DNA of 64,000 nt from Aristolochia californica (GCA_029961685.1 JARWKL010000008.1:8372501-8436500); one strand, 5' to 3'. Positions 1 to 11,867 are shown, counted from the first letter of the stretch. Notes: generated from the sequence alone by a model not told the origin. Translations and numbers: made by a program.

Positions 1-956
1 TTAAACTACTAATTACACTGGATAGATGTACCTATTTGTTTATACCAAGATTAATAAAATTTTCCTATTGAGAGATAATTAATATTGCGTTACATTGTAA
101 AAAAGTAATACTTACAATTGGGTCAAACCTTCCTTAGGTAAGACCATCCTCACCTGAAATTTATTCAAGAAAAAAAAATTGTGGCTAAAGAATTGAAGGT
201 GGGAAGTTGTGTTTGCAATTGTTCGAGTCATAAAACCTTGTGTAGGTAGGTGATGCAGAAAATCTATTTGTGGGTCTTAGATTGGTGTGCCTAGTGAGTC
301 GTTGAAAATCTATGTGCTGGTCTACCTTGTCAATTGATGAAAAATCTCATTGTGGGTCTAGGCAAGTATGCCTAATTAGTTGTTAAATCTGAGGGAGTAC
401 CATTGTAAGTTGGTTGTTATGGTCAATTGAATTGCATAAGTCCATTTGTGGGCAACATTGCAATTGGCCTTCGAGGTGATTTGTTTTATATATTTTTGGG
501 CAAGCCAAGATTAGTGGCTCCTTAAGATTATGAAACATCTTGAGGGGGCATACTCGCAATCAGCTAGAAGGACTTTAAACCACCCTAAAAATCCTATGTG
601 TACTTTGTATGTAATTGCTTCTATGAATGTCATTGCTCATTGTGAACATGAACTTTAAAATTGACCTTTGATTTTGAATTAATTAAAAGCACATAGGAAC
701 AAAGTAAAAGCAGTTCAAATTAAGAATAAAAGTTAAAAAACCTACCATTTTATCAGACTATATATACCTTAATTGTAGATCATCTATATATTGGATTACC
801 AATCAGTAAAATAGGAAATCAACATATAGAATTTTTTTTTAAAAATGTTTAGAAATCATGTTCAAGAAAAGTAGCAAGCAAGTGCCTAAGATTTTACTCG
901 CAGCTTTAATGCCCGTGAAGAGTGAATTAAGCATAGAAAAAAATAGGAAAAAAAAA
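1..956 (+). repeat. L-A block, 3' part (LTR-like repeat)
   Basis: Non-coding block with near-identical copies at 42,258-43,200 and 60,957-61,900, and a shortened copy at 16,313-16,745. The copies continue upstream into an LTR-like start (see 14,657), so this is read as the 3' part of a long LTR-like repeat. It ends in an A-rich run that joins directly to a primer-binding-site-like sequence at 957. No ORF in it is credible. That it is LTR-derived is inference; the four-fold repetition is seen directly. Confidence 0.6.
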
Positions 957-2467
957 GGTATCAGAGTCATTTGATCCAAAGCATTGGTCGAAAGAAGGAC
1001 AATGCAAACTTTGTGTTCTTGTCATTGCGTTTTTCTCTTCTTAGTCACAAAGGAATATTTTTTTCTAGCAAAAGTTGAGTGGAAGATAAAATTCTTGAGT
1101 TTCCTAACAAGAGGACCCGGTTCATCACCAAAATTCTAAAAATTTGTTGAAGCAAAGAAGTTTCATTCTCCACAGTGGTAGTTTGCATAGAAAATACAAC
1201 TCCATTTTGAGTATCTCGATGGAGAAAGCAGATACTTGAGAGAAGAAATTATCTATTTCACATAACAAGGCAATTCGGTCAATTTCTCTTATAGTAAAGT
1301 CAATGTGTCGCCCACCTCTATCGTTGGCAACATTGATAAAATTTCTTTCCAAATGGAATACGCTCAACCAAGCAAGCACACTCTTGAGAAACTTGCAATA
1401 CGGTAGCTCAATCTAGCCTTTAATGCAAGATATATGGAAATAATATAATACCTACTATTGTGCTAATTTTCATTGAATTGCCCCCTTTTTGTTGACCCAT
1501 ATTATCAATTCCAAAAGGGCACAACATATGGCTTACATCCTCTTGGTTTAAATTGATTTATAAAACCATTTAAAGTTGCTCTCTTGAAAAATTCAAGGCA
1601 AGAATCACCGTACTCAACATGTAGTAGACATCTTAGACCATGCATATTGAGATAGAAATGCATACTAAATAAGGCAAAAGAAAAATTGCGTACATATACT
1701 TTGTAGATTTTTGGATAAAGTGTCAAAGGCAATTCATCCTTCTGAGTTGGCCATAAACACTACTAAATACAAGGAAGTATCTAATTTTCTTAATTAACCA
1801 TCGAAGTCCCTATGCAAGTAAATCAGGTGTACCACCGATCTTATAATATATTTACTTGTTGAATTAAATCTCCAAATCAATCTTTAGGATATGGAAATTG
1901 TGGTACTTCTATATTCAAAATTGTTTGAGTGACACTTAAATACTAACCCTTCCAAATCAAATTTTAATCCACTAAGTTTTCGTCAAAGTAAGATAAAAAA
2001 ATCAAATGAGTATGCGGTGGTTGAGGTCCCTCCTTCGGGGGTGGTTACGTGCACAAGTCTTCCAAGCAATCATAGTTGTGGGTGATACCAAATATCAGTT
2101 CTATGTACGCCTTTAATCACACAAAAGAATCTTGGAAGCAATGAACTCTATGTTACCAAATCAGTTTTAAAGCTAGATATACTTTACTTGTGAGAAAGCA
2201 TTCAAAATAAATACCTTTTGGCATATGAATGTTTCTTATAGTAGTTAGTCAATATCCTTGAGGCTAAATTAGTTAGTACTCTCCAAAATATTTTAGTTAA
2301 GAAAGCTCAACTAGATATACTTGAGACAACGCATGATAAATAAATACCTTTAGGCATATTTATGTTTCATATAGTAGTTAGCTAGAACCTTTGGGGCTAA
2401 ATTAATTAGTACCGACCAAAATAACTTAGGTAAGAAGGATCATTTCACATGAGCAATAGGATGAATG
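957..2467 (+). mobile_element. LTR-retroelement internal remnant led by a PBS
   Basis: Begins with GGTATCAGAG (957-966), the tRNA-iMet primer-binding sequence lacking its first T, then matches 24,773-26,318. Copy B has an intact PBS and about 96 extra bases after 'gaagcaaagaagtttcaat'. No gag or pol ORF survives; the few ORFs are short and A+T-driven. The PBS type fits Ty1/copia or Ty3/gypsy elements; the family cannot be decided. Confidence 0.5.
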
Positions 2468-3645
2468 TGCCGGTCTCAAGATCCTCATGGATATAATTTT
2501 TATGACAACATACAATTAAGTTACTTATGAGTGAATTAAGAAGAAAGCAGATGACCCCATGGAAGGGATCAACAACATGTGTCGCTCAAACAAGCCAAAT
2601 TTTCAAAACAAGATTTCGGCCCCAATACAAGAGTTGACCCCTTACTTCAAAAATTCAATTTTTCAAAAAGTTAGGCCGAGATTTGGATGTTACAGCACTC
2701 CCAAATGATCAATAAGTGACATACCAATATGTTTTGTAATAAAAAAGGATTTAATATATATTTGATTAGATTTTTTGGACTAATTTTTTATCTTGTTTTT
2801 CTAAGTGACAAAATATCATTTTCTAACTCTAATGGGTTTTTTTTTTTAATGTTGGAGAGATTTCTATTTAAGAAGATCTCTCACAAACTTGTTTTCAACA
2901 TGCTACCAAAGAAAATTTTTGAAGTGCTCATGCTCCTTGATTCAAATTTGAGGTTTTAACCATCTCAAGCTCTTAAAGGAAGTCAAAACCTGAACTTGAG
3001 TTTTTCCTCCTAGAGATTATAGTATCATTGTTTTTTATTTTAAATATTGTTTAAATATTTAGAACTATGATTGTTGAATGTGAGCCTATTGATTCAAAGA
3101 TCATATTTGAATCAATACTCGATTGATTGTTTGAATGGTTACCACTCAAAACTAGTATATCAGCCCCATGTTTGAGCTTCTTATTTTCTAATCACATTAT
3201 ACATTCTTGTGTGTTGATTTATTAGGGTATTTAAAATGGTTTTTACATAGTATTAGAAGTTTGGGGTAGAATTTAAAAATCCAAGTATATACATGCATTT
3301 GCATTTAAATCTTAAATTGTATTTGATTGAGAATACTAAAGTAGTGTCATCGTACTTTTAAATCAATCACTGATGTTTAGACTACTACAACACATGAGCT
3401 ATACTTTCAAACCATTGATTCCATTGAGGTGAGTGCAATCCTTGCTTTAGAAACCAATCTAAGATTTACCTTGGACTTATATTTTGAAATCTAATGATTA
3501 AAGACTATTTGAGATTTTCTTACATATATAGGTACATAGAATTGGTTGTGTTTATTATTTTCTCTTAGATTATAAATTCTACCAATTAGGAAGCTTGTAA
3601 CCCTTGTAAATTGAGTCAAGCATTGGGTAGACAAGACCATCCTAG

Positions 3646-3738
3646 CCTCAATTTCATTGAGTGCATCCATGTGTGGCTGAAAAATAAATGTTGTGAAGAA
3701 TTGCTACAATGATTGTGTGATATAAGTCCTCATGTAGC
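3646..3738 (+). repeat. 93-bp direct repeat, left of insertion
   Basis: Starts 'cctcaatttcattgagtgc' and ends 'cctcatgtagc'. The same 93 bases recur at 4,610-4,702 with about three differences, flanking the insertion. Copy B carries this stretch once (from about 27,591). Confidence 0.9.
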
Positions 3739-4609
3739 TAGGGGTGGCATCGAGCCGAGCCGAGCCCAAACCTGCCTATGTTCGAGCCGAGCTTCGAGCT
3801 GAGCCTCATCTCGAGCCTAAAATTTTTATCGAGCTCGAGCCCACCGAGTTCGAGTCGAGCTTCGAGCCGAACTCGAGCCTCAACATACATTTAAAACTTT
3901 TCAAAATATATACCAAATAAAATATATATATAATTATGCATACATTTTACATAAAATTGGGCATAACCTATATATATAATACATGTATAAGATTGGGTAT
4001 ACTTAAAATTAAGCATAATCTATATAAAATTCGACATGATCTCTATATAAAATTGGGCATAATCAACATACATAATACTTGCATAAATACTCCATAAAAT
4101 TATTTATACATTCCATAAACACTCCAATAAATTGTTTATTCATTCCATAAAATAGTCTAAACACTCCATACACTGCATAATATTATAAATAAGTTCCATA
4201 CAATAATCATACACAACAAAATTAAATGAAATATCACTATCAATTTACAATCACCCAAATAAAAACTATAAATCCATTATAAATTTACAAACTATAGTTA
4301 TTTCTCTTTATGTTAGAAAATAATATACATCTTTGCTTGAGCAAAATCTCCACCTTTGACAAAAACAAAAAAACAAAATTAGTTATTGTCAGATAAAAAA
4401 ATACTCTTCCACTGGTAGTTACTTAATGTCATTAAAAATATTAAAATTACCATGATGAGAAAAACATGAAAAATCATGTAGCTGATAGCATTATCTTTAC
4501 ACTCTTCTTCTCATGCTGTAATCATAAAACAAAAATTTAATAAATAAAACTAAAAAATATCGTAATAAATAATTAATCAAAGAAATTCACCTTTTGATTT
4601 TTCTTTATA
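3739..4609 (+). mobile_element. hAT-like non-autonomous insertion, truncated
   Basis: Present in copy A only. The left edge is TAGGGGTGGCATCGAGCC, resembling the terminal sequence of many plant hAT-type non-autonomous elements (TAGGGGTGGCAA). It is followed by an iterated CGAGC/GAGCC stretch (about 3,750-3,880) and then A+T-rich DNA with no ORF. No matching inverted terminus is visible at the right edge, so the right end is either lost or the element is not a standard hAT. The flanking direct repeats are 93 bp, far longer than the 8-bp hAT target duplication. Confidence 0.45.
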
Positions 4610-4702
4610 CCTCAATTTCATTGAGTGCATCCATGTGTGGCTGAAAAAGAAATGTTGTGAAAAATTGCTACTATGATTGTGTGATATAAGTCCTCATGTA
4701 GC
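4610..4702 (+). repeat. 93-bp direct repeat, right of insertion
   Basis: Second copy of 3,646-3,738. After it the sequence resumes collinearity with copy B ('caagcactcttgaaac'). Confidence 0.9.
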
Positions 4703-4920
4703 CAAGCACTCTTGAAACACTCATTCTTAAGTCTAGGCTAGTACCTAATAAGTTATTATAAATCCTTGTGAAGCTCTAGGCTTGTGTAGTCTACTTTGCT
4801 ACTAGAAACCCCTTTAATGGTCAGGATTATGTGCCTAGTTTGTGATTGTAAATCTAAGTGAAGATGAATTTTTGTAAGTTAGTTGTTGTTGTCAATTTAG
4901 TGGCATGAACGCCCAACACC

Positions 4921-6654
4921 CCCCCAAGATTTCTCCTTCATTGGACCTAATAGATTGTACCAGCTCCATTTTTCTCTTGCCTACTACTCACTTCCCTTCG
5001 TTAAAAGTTGAATGCATGTTGAGTCCTTTTTAAGAAAAAATGTTAGTGGAAGCATTACTATTCCTATTGTTAACTAATTGTGGTAACAAAAATATACTCA
5101 AAGATAAAGCACTTAAATAATAAAGGAATAAGCTAAGACCCCTAGTTGATTCCCCCTTTAGATCTAATTGCATTAAGAGATTTTAAAGCTAATTATGAAC
5201 ATATAAACACCATAAAATAACTTAACACAAGGATTTAATGCCTCAAGAATCATCTTACCATAAATATGAAATTGACAATAATCCAATTGTGAAAAGATGC
5301 ACCCTTTAAACAAAGTTTATTGTGACCATATTGAGTTGAAACCTCTCATTATCACCTCATTTGTCATGGACATAAAGCTTCTTTGTGCCTCCATGATGAG
5401 ATTTCTCCCAAATCTTGTCTTTTAAATATTGACATAGTCATGCTCCTCACATTTTGCTTCCAATAAGAACTTATTACGCTTAACTTTTGTGATTTTACTA
5501 GAACTCATATGCAAATTTTGGTTTACTTCCTCTTGGCCACAGCTATGCGTGCCTCTTTTAATTAGTTTTTATGTGAACATAATCTTCTCTTTCCACAAGC
5601 ACTTTTAAATAGTTTTGGATTTTCTTAATTTGGTCCACTTACCCAAGGGTGCCTATATCACCAAGACATATAACATATCAAGTGAGACGTATTGGATATA
5701 TGGTATCGTAGAGCCCTGAAATATGATACATGTCTGATAAAGTGCAACACATGGTGCATACAGTATGTATCAGATCGAAAATTATTTGATATGTTACCTG
5801 ATACCAATATATACTATCTTACCCACTATGTCAATTTTTTGTTGTTTCCTTTTTGTAGCATCATATCTTGGCAAAAAAAAAAAAAACACATTTCCCATAC
5901 TTATGGTATTCTTGTTTGACGTTAGTTACACAAAATAATTGTGCATCAATTAGTAATGACAAACTTTATTTTGTGGCTGCTCTTTCCAACCTTATCCAAT
6001 TGTTTAAGGCACAAGAAATGGAAAATTGCCATAAAGCTTAAAATTAGTATCTTCAAACAAATTTATCCAGATGACATTTCTTCATAAATTGTTACATAAA
6101 CCATTTTTATGTTGTTCTTATTTTTAATTTATTATTTTATTATTATGTTAGATCCTGATACTTTAATTGTTGAATCTTAAGATTTCCCAAATCAAGTAGC
6201 AATTCTTGAACTTCTTGCTAAACTTTTTCCTTTGGTTTAAATTTATGGAAACATTTGTAACTGTTAGAAAAAAATATGAAAAAATAAAAATACAAAAGTC
6301 TTTATCCACATAGAGATATTTTTCTCTTGAATGCCATCTATTCGAAATAATGAAATGAAAAAGTTAAAAAGCCCCTTATTTCTCCTACAATAGGTATCAT
6401 TGAATATCAAAGCATTTTTCCACATGAACTGGTGTTGAGACTAATCATAGGTGGTAGTTGTGATTGGCATTTGTAGAGCCTTTGAAACAAAAGGCAATGA
6501 TTAATCTCATTAACGGGATTCATTCATAATTAATCCTTAAGTGAACAAATGGATAAATTATTTCCTTCTAATGCAGTTGAAATATGTATAATTTTTTTTC
6601 CAAAAACAAGCCTTTGAATATATTTTTGCAATTTTTTGTCCTAAAAATAGATTG
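4921..6654 (+). other. Non-coding upstream region of F-box gene, copy A
   Basis: Collinear with 27,901-29,650. No credible ORF; a 75-codon ORF at 5,692 is not preserved in copy B, where the equivalent is shorter and different at its end. It probably contains the promoter and 5' UTR of the F-box gene, but no specific core element can be fixed. Confidence 0.5.
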
Positions 6655-6723
6655 ACTAACACAATACTTTTTTTGTTATTTCAGGTCACAAACATCGGTG
6701 CATAACAAACAAAAGGTCACTCA
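6655..6723 (+). promoter_or_regulatory. Predicted 5' UTR intron acceptor of F-box gene
   Basis: A pyrimidine-rich run ends in 'ttgttatttcag' with AG at 6,683-6,684, about 39 bases before the ATG. It looks like a plant 3' splice site, implying a 5' UTR intron. The same upstream stretch recurs before all F-box copies (29,650; 11,465; 34,440), but the CAG is altered in those. Inference only. Confidence 0.4.
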
Positions 6724-7719
6724 ATGTACTTTCAGCATAAACGAATCTTCACTCAGAAGAAAGACAGCATTACCAAGCTACCAGAAAATATTATTCACCA
6801 TATACCCTCTTCTCTTCCATTGAAGTGTGCAATGAAGACTTCAATTCTATCTAGGCAGTGGATCAAAATGTGGAAACCCTTATGGATATACACAACTATT
6901 ATAGACTTCGATGAGGAATTCACAAACAATTTAAAGAAGACACATTATGTACAAGTTGTCCACCAACTTTTACAGCTTCATACTCTAGACAAGGTTAAGA
7001 AGTTTCATATGTTCTTTTCTCCCGGTGACATGTATTCATCGAATCTCAGAGAGTGGATTGAGTTTGTCAAAGTTAGAGTTGGAGAGCTTGTGCTTGATTT
7101 GAATGGAAATGTAAGGCACTCCAACTCGACAAATGATGATGATATCAAGTGGGGGATGAATAAATTCAGAATGCCAAACTCTTTGTTCTCTTGTCTATCA
7201 ATATCATCTCTCGACTTAACTTGGTGCATACTAGAGCCTCCACATGATTTAAAGGGTTACAAAGCCCTAAAAAGTGTTCCTCTCTATGGTGTGACAATTA
7301 ATGGTGTTCAATTAGGTGAGATAATTCTTGGTTCCCCTCTTCTTGAGGACTTAACTATCAGTTACTATGACTCCCTAATGTCAATAAAGATTGACCATCT
7401 TCAATTGAAGAGATTAACACTAGAGTCATGTTTTGATATTGAAGAGATGGAGATAAGAACGCCAAACCTGAAGAATCTTCAGTACAAGGGTCAAGTTTGT
7501 GACAAGCCTATTTTCATTGATGTCTCCTCCATAAATGAAGCTACCCTACTGCTCAACCACGATGACCTTGACTACAAGTTGCCTCTCTGGCAGAATTTCT
7601 TGACGAAGCTTTCACATGTAAGCTCCCTAGAAGTTAAAGTCACAAGTACTCATCCGGTACGTTTCCATCTGCCCATTTCTGTTTTTGTAAAAATACATAT
7701 TCTGGTTTGGTCAACCTGA
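6724..7719 (+). CDS. F-box/LRR protein, first coding exon (331-codon ORF)
   Basis: Likely substrate-recognition subunit of an SCF-type E3 ubiquitin ligase. An F-box occupies about residues 15-60, with the signatures KLPENIIHHI, SSLPLKCAMKTS, LSRQW and MWKPLW. It is followed by a region of degenerate plant-type leucine-rich repeats up to about residue 310 (LSISSLDLTWC, LGSPLLEDLTISY, HLQLKRLTLESC). A good splice donor, CCG|GTACGT, lies at 7,656/7,657, so the last 20 or so codons are probably intron and coding would end its exon near residue 311. A second exon, such as one with an FBD domain, was not found. The start MYFQHKR is supported by the MDFQHKR starts of the paralogues. Relative to copy B, the F-box has IPSSLP in place of ILSFLP. 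Function of the target is unknown. It may still be a pseudogene if no 3' exon exists. Confidence 0.75.
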   Translation: MYFQHKRIFTQKKDSITKLPENIIHHIPSSLPLKCAMKTSILSRQWIKMWKPLWIYTTIIDFDEEFTNNLKKTHYVQVVHQLLQLHTLDKVKKFHMFFSPGDMYSSNLREWIEFVKVRVGELVLDLNGNVRHSNSTNDDDIKWGMNKFRMPNSLFSCLSISSLDLTWCILEPPHDLKGYKALKSVPLYGVTINGVQLGEIILGSPLLEDLTISYYDSLMSIKIDHLQLKRLTLESCFDIEEMEIRTPNLKNLQYKGQVCDKPIFIDVSSINEATLLLNHDDLDYKLPLWQNFLTKLSHVSSLEVKVTSTHPVRFHLPISVFVKIHILVWST

Positions 7720-9740
7720 CTAGTTCCTCGTCTGTGATACTCCTTGCTGAAGGGTCATGTGACAACGTTCTTTTACATATTTGGAGTTGATCAAGCTAAG
7801 CTTTTCAGTTACACCCTCTTGTCCTTTTCTCCTTCAGAAAAAAAGATCTATATACAGGTGAACTTTATAAATGTCCTAGGCATGTAATCATATAATTTTG
7901 TTCCTATTTTTTGACTTCCTATTTCCACTAGCAACACATAAGAGGAGATAAATTTGGTTGTTTTCTTAAGTGGAACCCCTCATTGGCTGCTTGCTCAATT
8001 TATCACTTTTTTCTCAACCGAACACTGGAGTCATACCCGTAATACAGAAGTAGTCAATGGAGTCATCATTTTTCATTCGTTTATCAGATATCTAGATACA
8101 ACGATATCACTGAATGTCATGTCACCAAGATGACTTCTGGTGCATTAGTCATGCAAATGTTTTACATTTTGTGGTAGCTAGAGCCTTCTTGAAATTTTTT
8201 TCTAGTGCCGGCATAAAGGAATCTGACCCTTTAGTATTTAACGAAGGAGAGAATTTTTCTCAAAACTGGGATAGTGAAAATCTCTACCTCTTCGTCACTC
8301 TTGCCTGATTGTGTGCATATGGTAAGTTGCAACTCTATTGTATGGTGACTACAATGTTTATGTTGTTAAATCCTCTTGAAGTTAACTATTTTTTTAATTA
8401 TGCAATGCACTTTTCTTATATTCCCAGGTCCTCCAAGAACATAAAAAATAGAAATTGTCATTGGTCAAACTACTGAAGCACGGGCACTTATCTTCTAAAG
8501 GTGAAATGCATTCCTTGGACTTCTATTAAATTTAGTTCACTTGTTTTGCTATTTTTTTTGTAGATGCAGGATCACTTCCTTTTGTTGAGTTCTATTGGAT
8601 TGAGAAAGTATAGATCTTCACCTTTTGTTTTGAACATGCTTTTATCGCTGGTTTCAATGATGGGAAATAGTTGAGCAGATTTCGCTTCTCCTTGTTTCAG
8701 ATCTCTTCGAGATCTACTGAAAATAGAATTTGAATCTGCATTTGGGTTTTCTTTCTCTCGTCTATTTAAATCTAACTTATGTATTAAATTTTGGTTAAAT
8801 CAGACTTTGTTCTCTTAAATCAAGGAGATAACGAGGAAGTAAAGATGCCATGCTGAGTTGACTTGATTGTTCTTTCTTTCTCACAGTGGAAAAAATTTTG
8901 TAGCTTTCTAGTGTGTTTGTTGCTCTATTGGCCATCATGAAGAAGAAAAGGCATCAGAGAATAAGAGGAAACAAGCTCATAATTCTATTCATCGGGTGAA
9001 TGACATAGAATAGAATTTCATGGCGGGGAACAAAAAATTTAGGACCATTATTTGGTTAGTTTTTTATGTTTTTATCAGTAATTTTAGCATTCATTATTCA
9101 ATCGTTTTTAGCATCAGGATCATTTTTAGGTGTTTGTAAGCAATTTATGTATTTATTACTCAAGCAATTCTGTTTTGAATCTACTTGGGTTATGATACAC
9201 ACATATCTCTTTTTAATAAAAAGAGACATTTTTTCCATTAAAGTCCACTATTTGAAGATTTGGTTATTTTTTAAAACCATAAGTTTTCATTTTCTTCAAC
9301 AACAAGTAAAACAAATTGATGAGTCACATAGATCCAAGTTAGATTTTAATCATTTGAAGAAAAAAAAAGGTTAGAATTTCAAAAAAGGGTTATTTATGTA
9401 TTTATATGATTTCATGATTTTTAATATTATATTTATTTAATAACTTACAGAGAAATTAAATATTATAAAAGTAACATTTAATTATGGGGGTATTTTGGTA
9501 CTTTTATGATAATTTTTATTTGATATATTTAATTAAATATAAAACCTTATTTTAAATTTTTTATTATTAATTAAGTAGGATATAAACTATTTAACTTAAA
9601 AGTATTTTATTAGTAAATTATTTTTTTACTTTCTATTATATTTTTAAAGGGCATTCTAACACACACAAAATTATTTTCTAGTGTACTTTCACTTGAGCAC
9701 ATTAACACAAAAGAGTGCATTCTCTAAAGAACCCTAGATT

Positions 9741-9742
<2 letters not shown>
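7720..9742 (+). other. 3' region of F-box gene, no clear exon
   Basis: Collinear with 30,725-32,727. Several acceptor-like AG sites occur (for example after 'ttatattcccag' near 8,428 and 'tttttttgtag' near 8,563), but the reading frames after them hit stops quickly. ORFs at 8,114-8,308 and 9,066-9,374 are not preserved in copy B and are treated as chance. It could hold the intron and 3' UTR of the gene. Confidence 0.4.

Positions 9743-9773
<31 letters not shown>
9743..9773 (+). repeat. (CT)n microsatellite, copy A
   Basis: About 15 CT units; the equivalent site in copy B (32,728-32,747) is shorter. Confidence 0.9.
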
Positions 9774-9778
<5 letters not shown>

Positions 9779-9839
9779 TAAGGACCTGTATGGAACCCAC
9801 ATAAAAAAAAGAAAATAAAATAAAAGGAGAGAGAAAATT

Positions 9840-10260
9840 ATTTTATGTTGTTTGGTAGCAAGGAATTTGTTGAAGAGAAGATATGGAAGCCTCTTACATG
9901 ACTCTCACTATAAGAAGTCTTACAAATCAAAAATTTATTATGAAGGAGATCTCATAGAAGAGTTTCAGTTTAAAGGTGTTTTAGTAATATTAGTCTTCTA
10001 TTTATGTTGAGTTATTTAATTAAGCTAGGACTTATCTTTAAGTGTTAGAGTTTTGGTGTAATTGGGACAAGAGTAATTTAATTGTAATTAGACTCTACTA
10101 CTTTCCTCTATTATAAATAGGGGTTTATGTAATCTGATTAGCCAAAACTTATGCTGACAAAAACATATGGGATAGTTATATTGTGCACATATGTGGCCGA
10201 TTCTTCAGTGTTATCCGCAATGAAAATAGTTGATGCTCCCACCTTCTAAGCACTCCTAAC
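9840..10260 (+). mobile_element. LTR-like remnant with TATA box
   Basis: Non-coding. It contains 'ctattataaataggggtt' (TATA at about 10,112-10,118), followed by sequence typical of a retrotransposon LTR transcription start and a downstream 'gcaatgaaa' stretch. It is preceded by 'gttatttaattaagctagg', a common plant LTR style. The second copy is at 32,835-33,245. LTR boundaries cannot be fixed, so this is inference from composition and the TATA context. Confidence 0.35.
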
Positions 10261-10377
10261 TTTCAGTGCAAAGTAGCAATCTTTAAGATCATAAACAAGA
10301 AAAAAGAACAATTATGAAGAAGATAAGGAGAATTCAATAAAAAAATACTGAAGTGAAGCACCTGCATACTTTCTAGG

Positions 10378-10587
10378 ATGGCCCTGGTCTTTCCCCGGAA
10401 GGAGATGCCAAAAATGATCAAAGTCTTCACAACCCTATTGATTAACGTTCGCCTGGCAGTGTCATGATTCCCCTTCATACTTTCAGGAGGAGGTCACTCT
10501 TTAAGCTGGTTCCCGGCACCGGAAACAAGAACAAGTATAGGAAGACAAGAAAGCAGCGCCAAATCTCACGGCTACCTCAAGGAGGAA
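10378..10587 (+). pseudogene. Exon-like fragment, unrecognised
   Basis: Starts after 'ttctag' with ATG (10,378), giving MALVFPRKEMPKMIKVF. It stops after 29 codons because one G is missing relative to copy B; in copy B (33,357) the frame continues through a basic tail (KLVPDARNKNKHRKSRKQR) to 33,572. Restoring the comparison shows the same tail here in another frame. G+C is higher than in the surroundings. The origin is not recognised; it may be a captured host exon or chance. Confidence 0.3.
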
Positions 10588-11249
10588 ATAGATAGTGATT
10601 ACACTGGTGGATGATTGATGTGACAATCGTGGTCCTTTCCCATTTTTAAATCTCTTTACTGTATACCTTCCAATGGCGTTGGGTCATCTACAAAGATGCA
10701 AAAATGTTAATCACCGAGAACAACCTCTTCCACTCTTTAAGCTGGTTCCCTTTACTGTATACTACTGACTTTTACTTTATATCTTGGGGTCAAGTCATTT
10801 TGGATAAGCCTTGGACCCAACTTTACAAACTCGATTCTCTATAGTCATTATCTCGTCAAACTGAAATTGCAACTCGGTTCTACGATTTTTTCATTATCTC
10901 TTTCGTTTCTTTCAAGATCCAAAATCAATCTGATTTTATGTTATCTCTCAGATTTTCACTCAACTCTCGTTTTGCTTAAGAGGCTGACGTGGTGAGAGGA
11001 GGGGTTACGATGTTGGTGAACTCCGATTTCCTCTCGACCTCATTCTTTTGGTATATAGATAGATCTAGATACATAAATAGATATAAATATAGATGAGGTG
11101 AGCCGTAGTTACGACTAAGACATGTAAAATACCTCAGATAGGAAGTAGTGCATCATCTCTTCAATGCAACAAACAAACCTGTTGAGGGGACAAGTTATGG
11201 AATAAATATTAATCCTAGAGAACATTCATTACTATACACTGAAAACGAA
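10588..11249 (+). other. Non-coding, with TAGATA-type low-complexity tract
   Basis: Collinear with 33,573-34,231. A short A/T/G low-complexity stretch of TAGATA-like units is at about 11,050-11,096. No gene seen. Confidence 0.5.
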
Positions 11250-11460
11250 AGCAGTGAAGATTGATCATCCTCGGATGAAGAGATGGAGATAAGTAAGCCG
11301 AACCTGAAGAGATTTGGGTACAAGGGCCAAGTTTGTGACAAGTCCACTTTCAACGACATCCCTTCCTTGGATGAAGCTACTGTGACGCACACCCTTGACC
11401 TTGACTTCTACTTCGAACTATCCAGGGATGTAGTCCACTTGAACTCAAGTTTTTGCAGAG
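11250..11460 (+). pseudogene. F-box/LRR gene fragment (LRR part)
   Basis: Plus-strand frame from MEISKPNLKRFGYKGQVCD (ATG at 11,283) matches residues near 243 onward of the F-box gene at 6,724 (MEIRTPNLKNLQYKGQVCD). It continues with DIPSLDEATVTHTLDLDFY, equivalent to SSINEATLLLNHDDLDY. Just upstream 'aagattgatcatc' matches the KIDHLQ part, with about 36 bases missing between. It lacks an F-box and a start, so it is a broken 3' fragment. It is followed within about 80 bases by the duplicated upstream region of another F-box copy. Confidence 0.8.
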
Positions 11461-11540
11461 AAAATACATTGACTAACATAATATTTTTTTTGTTCTTTCA
11501 TATCACAAATAGCAGTGCATAATAGACAAAAAGTTAGTCA

Positions 11541-11867
11541 ATGGACTTTCAGCATAAGAGAACCTTCATTGAGAAGACTGACAGTATCATCAAGCTACCA
11601 AAAAATATTATTCACCAATTACTCTCTTTTCTTCCATTGAAGTGTTCAGAGATGACATCAATTCAATGGAGGCAATGGATAAACATGTGGAAACCCCTAT
11701 TGATTTATAACACTATTATAGACTTGATGAGGGTAGAGTTTCTGACCAGCCAATTTTCAAAGATCCCCTCCTTGAATGAAGTTACCATGATGCTCATCCT
11801 TGACCTCGTCATCTTCTTCGATCTATCCAAGGATGTAGACCTCTTGAACTCAAAATTTTCAAATTGA
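11541..11867 (+). pseudogene. Chimeric mini F-box gene (108 codons)
   Basis: Starts MDFQHKRTFIEK and contains a whole F-box core (KLPKNIIHQLLSFLPLKCSE, then RQWINMWKPLLIYNTIIDL), after which it jumps directly into the LRR fragment type (FSKIPSLNEVTMMLILDL). Compared with the 331-codon gene, about 200 codons between IIDL and the GQVCDK region are missing, with the frame kept. It ends KFSN, with the stop lying inside a following inverted-repeat element. It could encode a short F-box-only protein able to bind Skp1 but without a target-binding domain. The copy at 34,517 has lost its ATG. Expression is unknown; pseudogene is the safer call. Confidence 0.65.

Larger units (their letters stand above)
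2468..4920 (+). mobile_element. LTR-like block L-B (interrupted)
   Basis: Starts TGCCGGTCTCAAGATCC, a diverged form of the L-A start TGTTGGTCCCAAGATCC at 14,657, followed in both by 'gatgacaa' or 'tatgacaa' and a distant 'agaccatcct' stretch. It is read as a diverged relative of L-A. The second copy is at 26,319-27,900. It is interrupted at 3,739-4,609 by an inserted element. The short ORF at 2,729-2,959 is in this non-coding block and is not considered a gene. Confidence 0.45.

Noticed and set aside
9066..9374. 102-codon ORF downstream of the F-box gene
   Set aside because: Not maintained in copy B (32,044 is shorter and frame-shifted); no domain.
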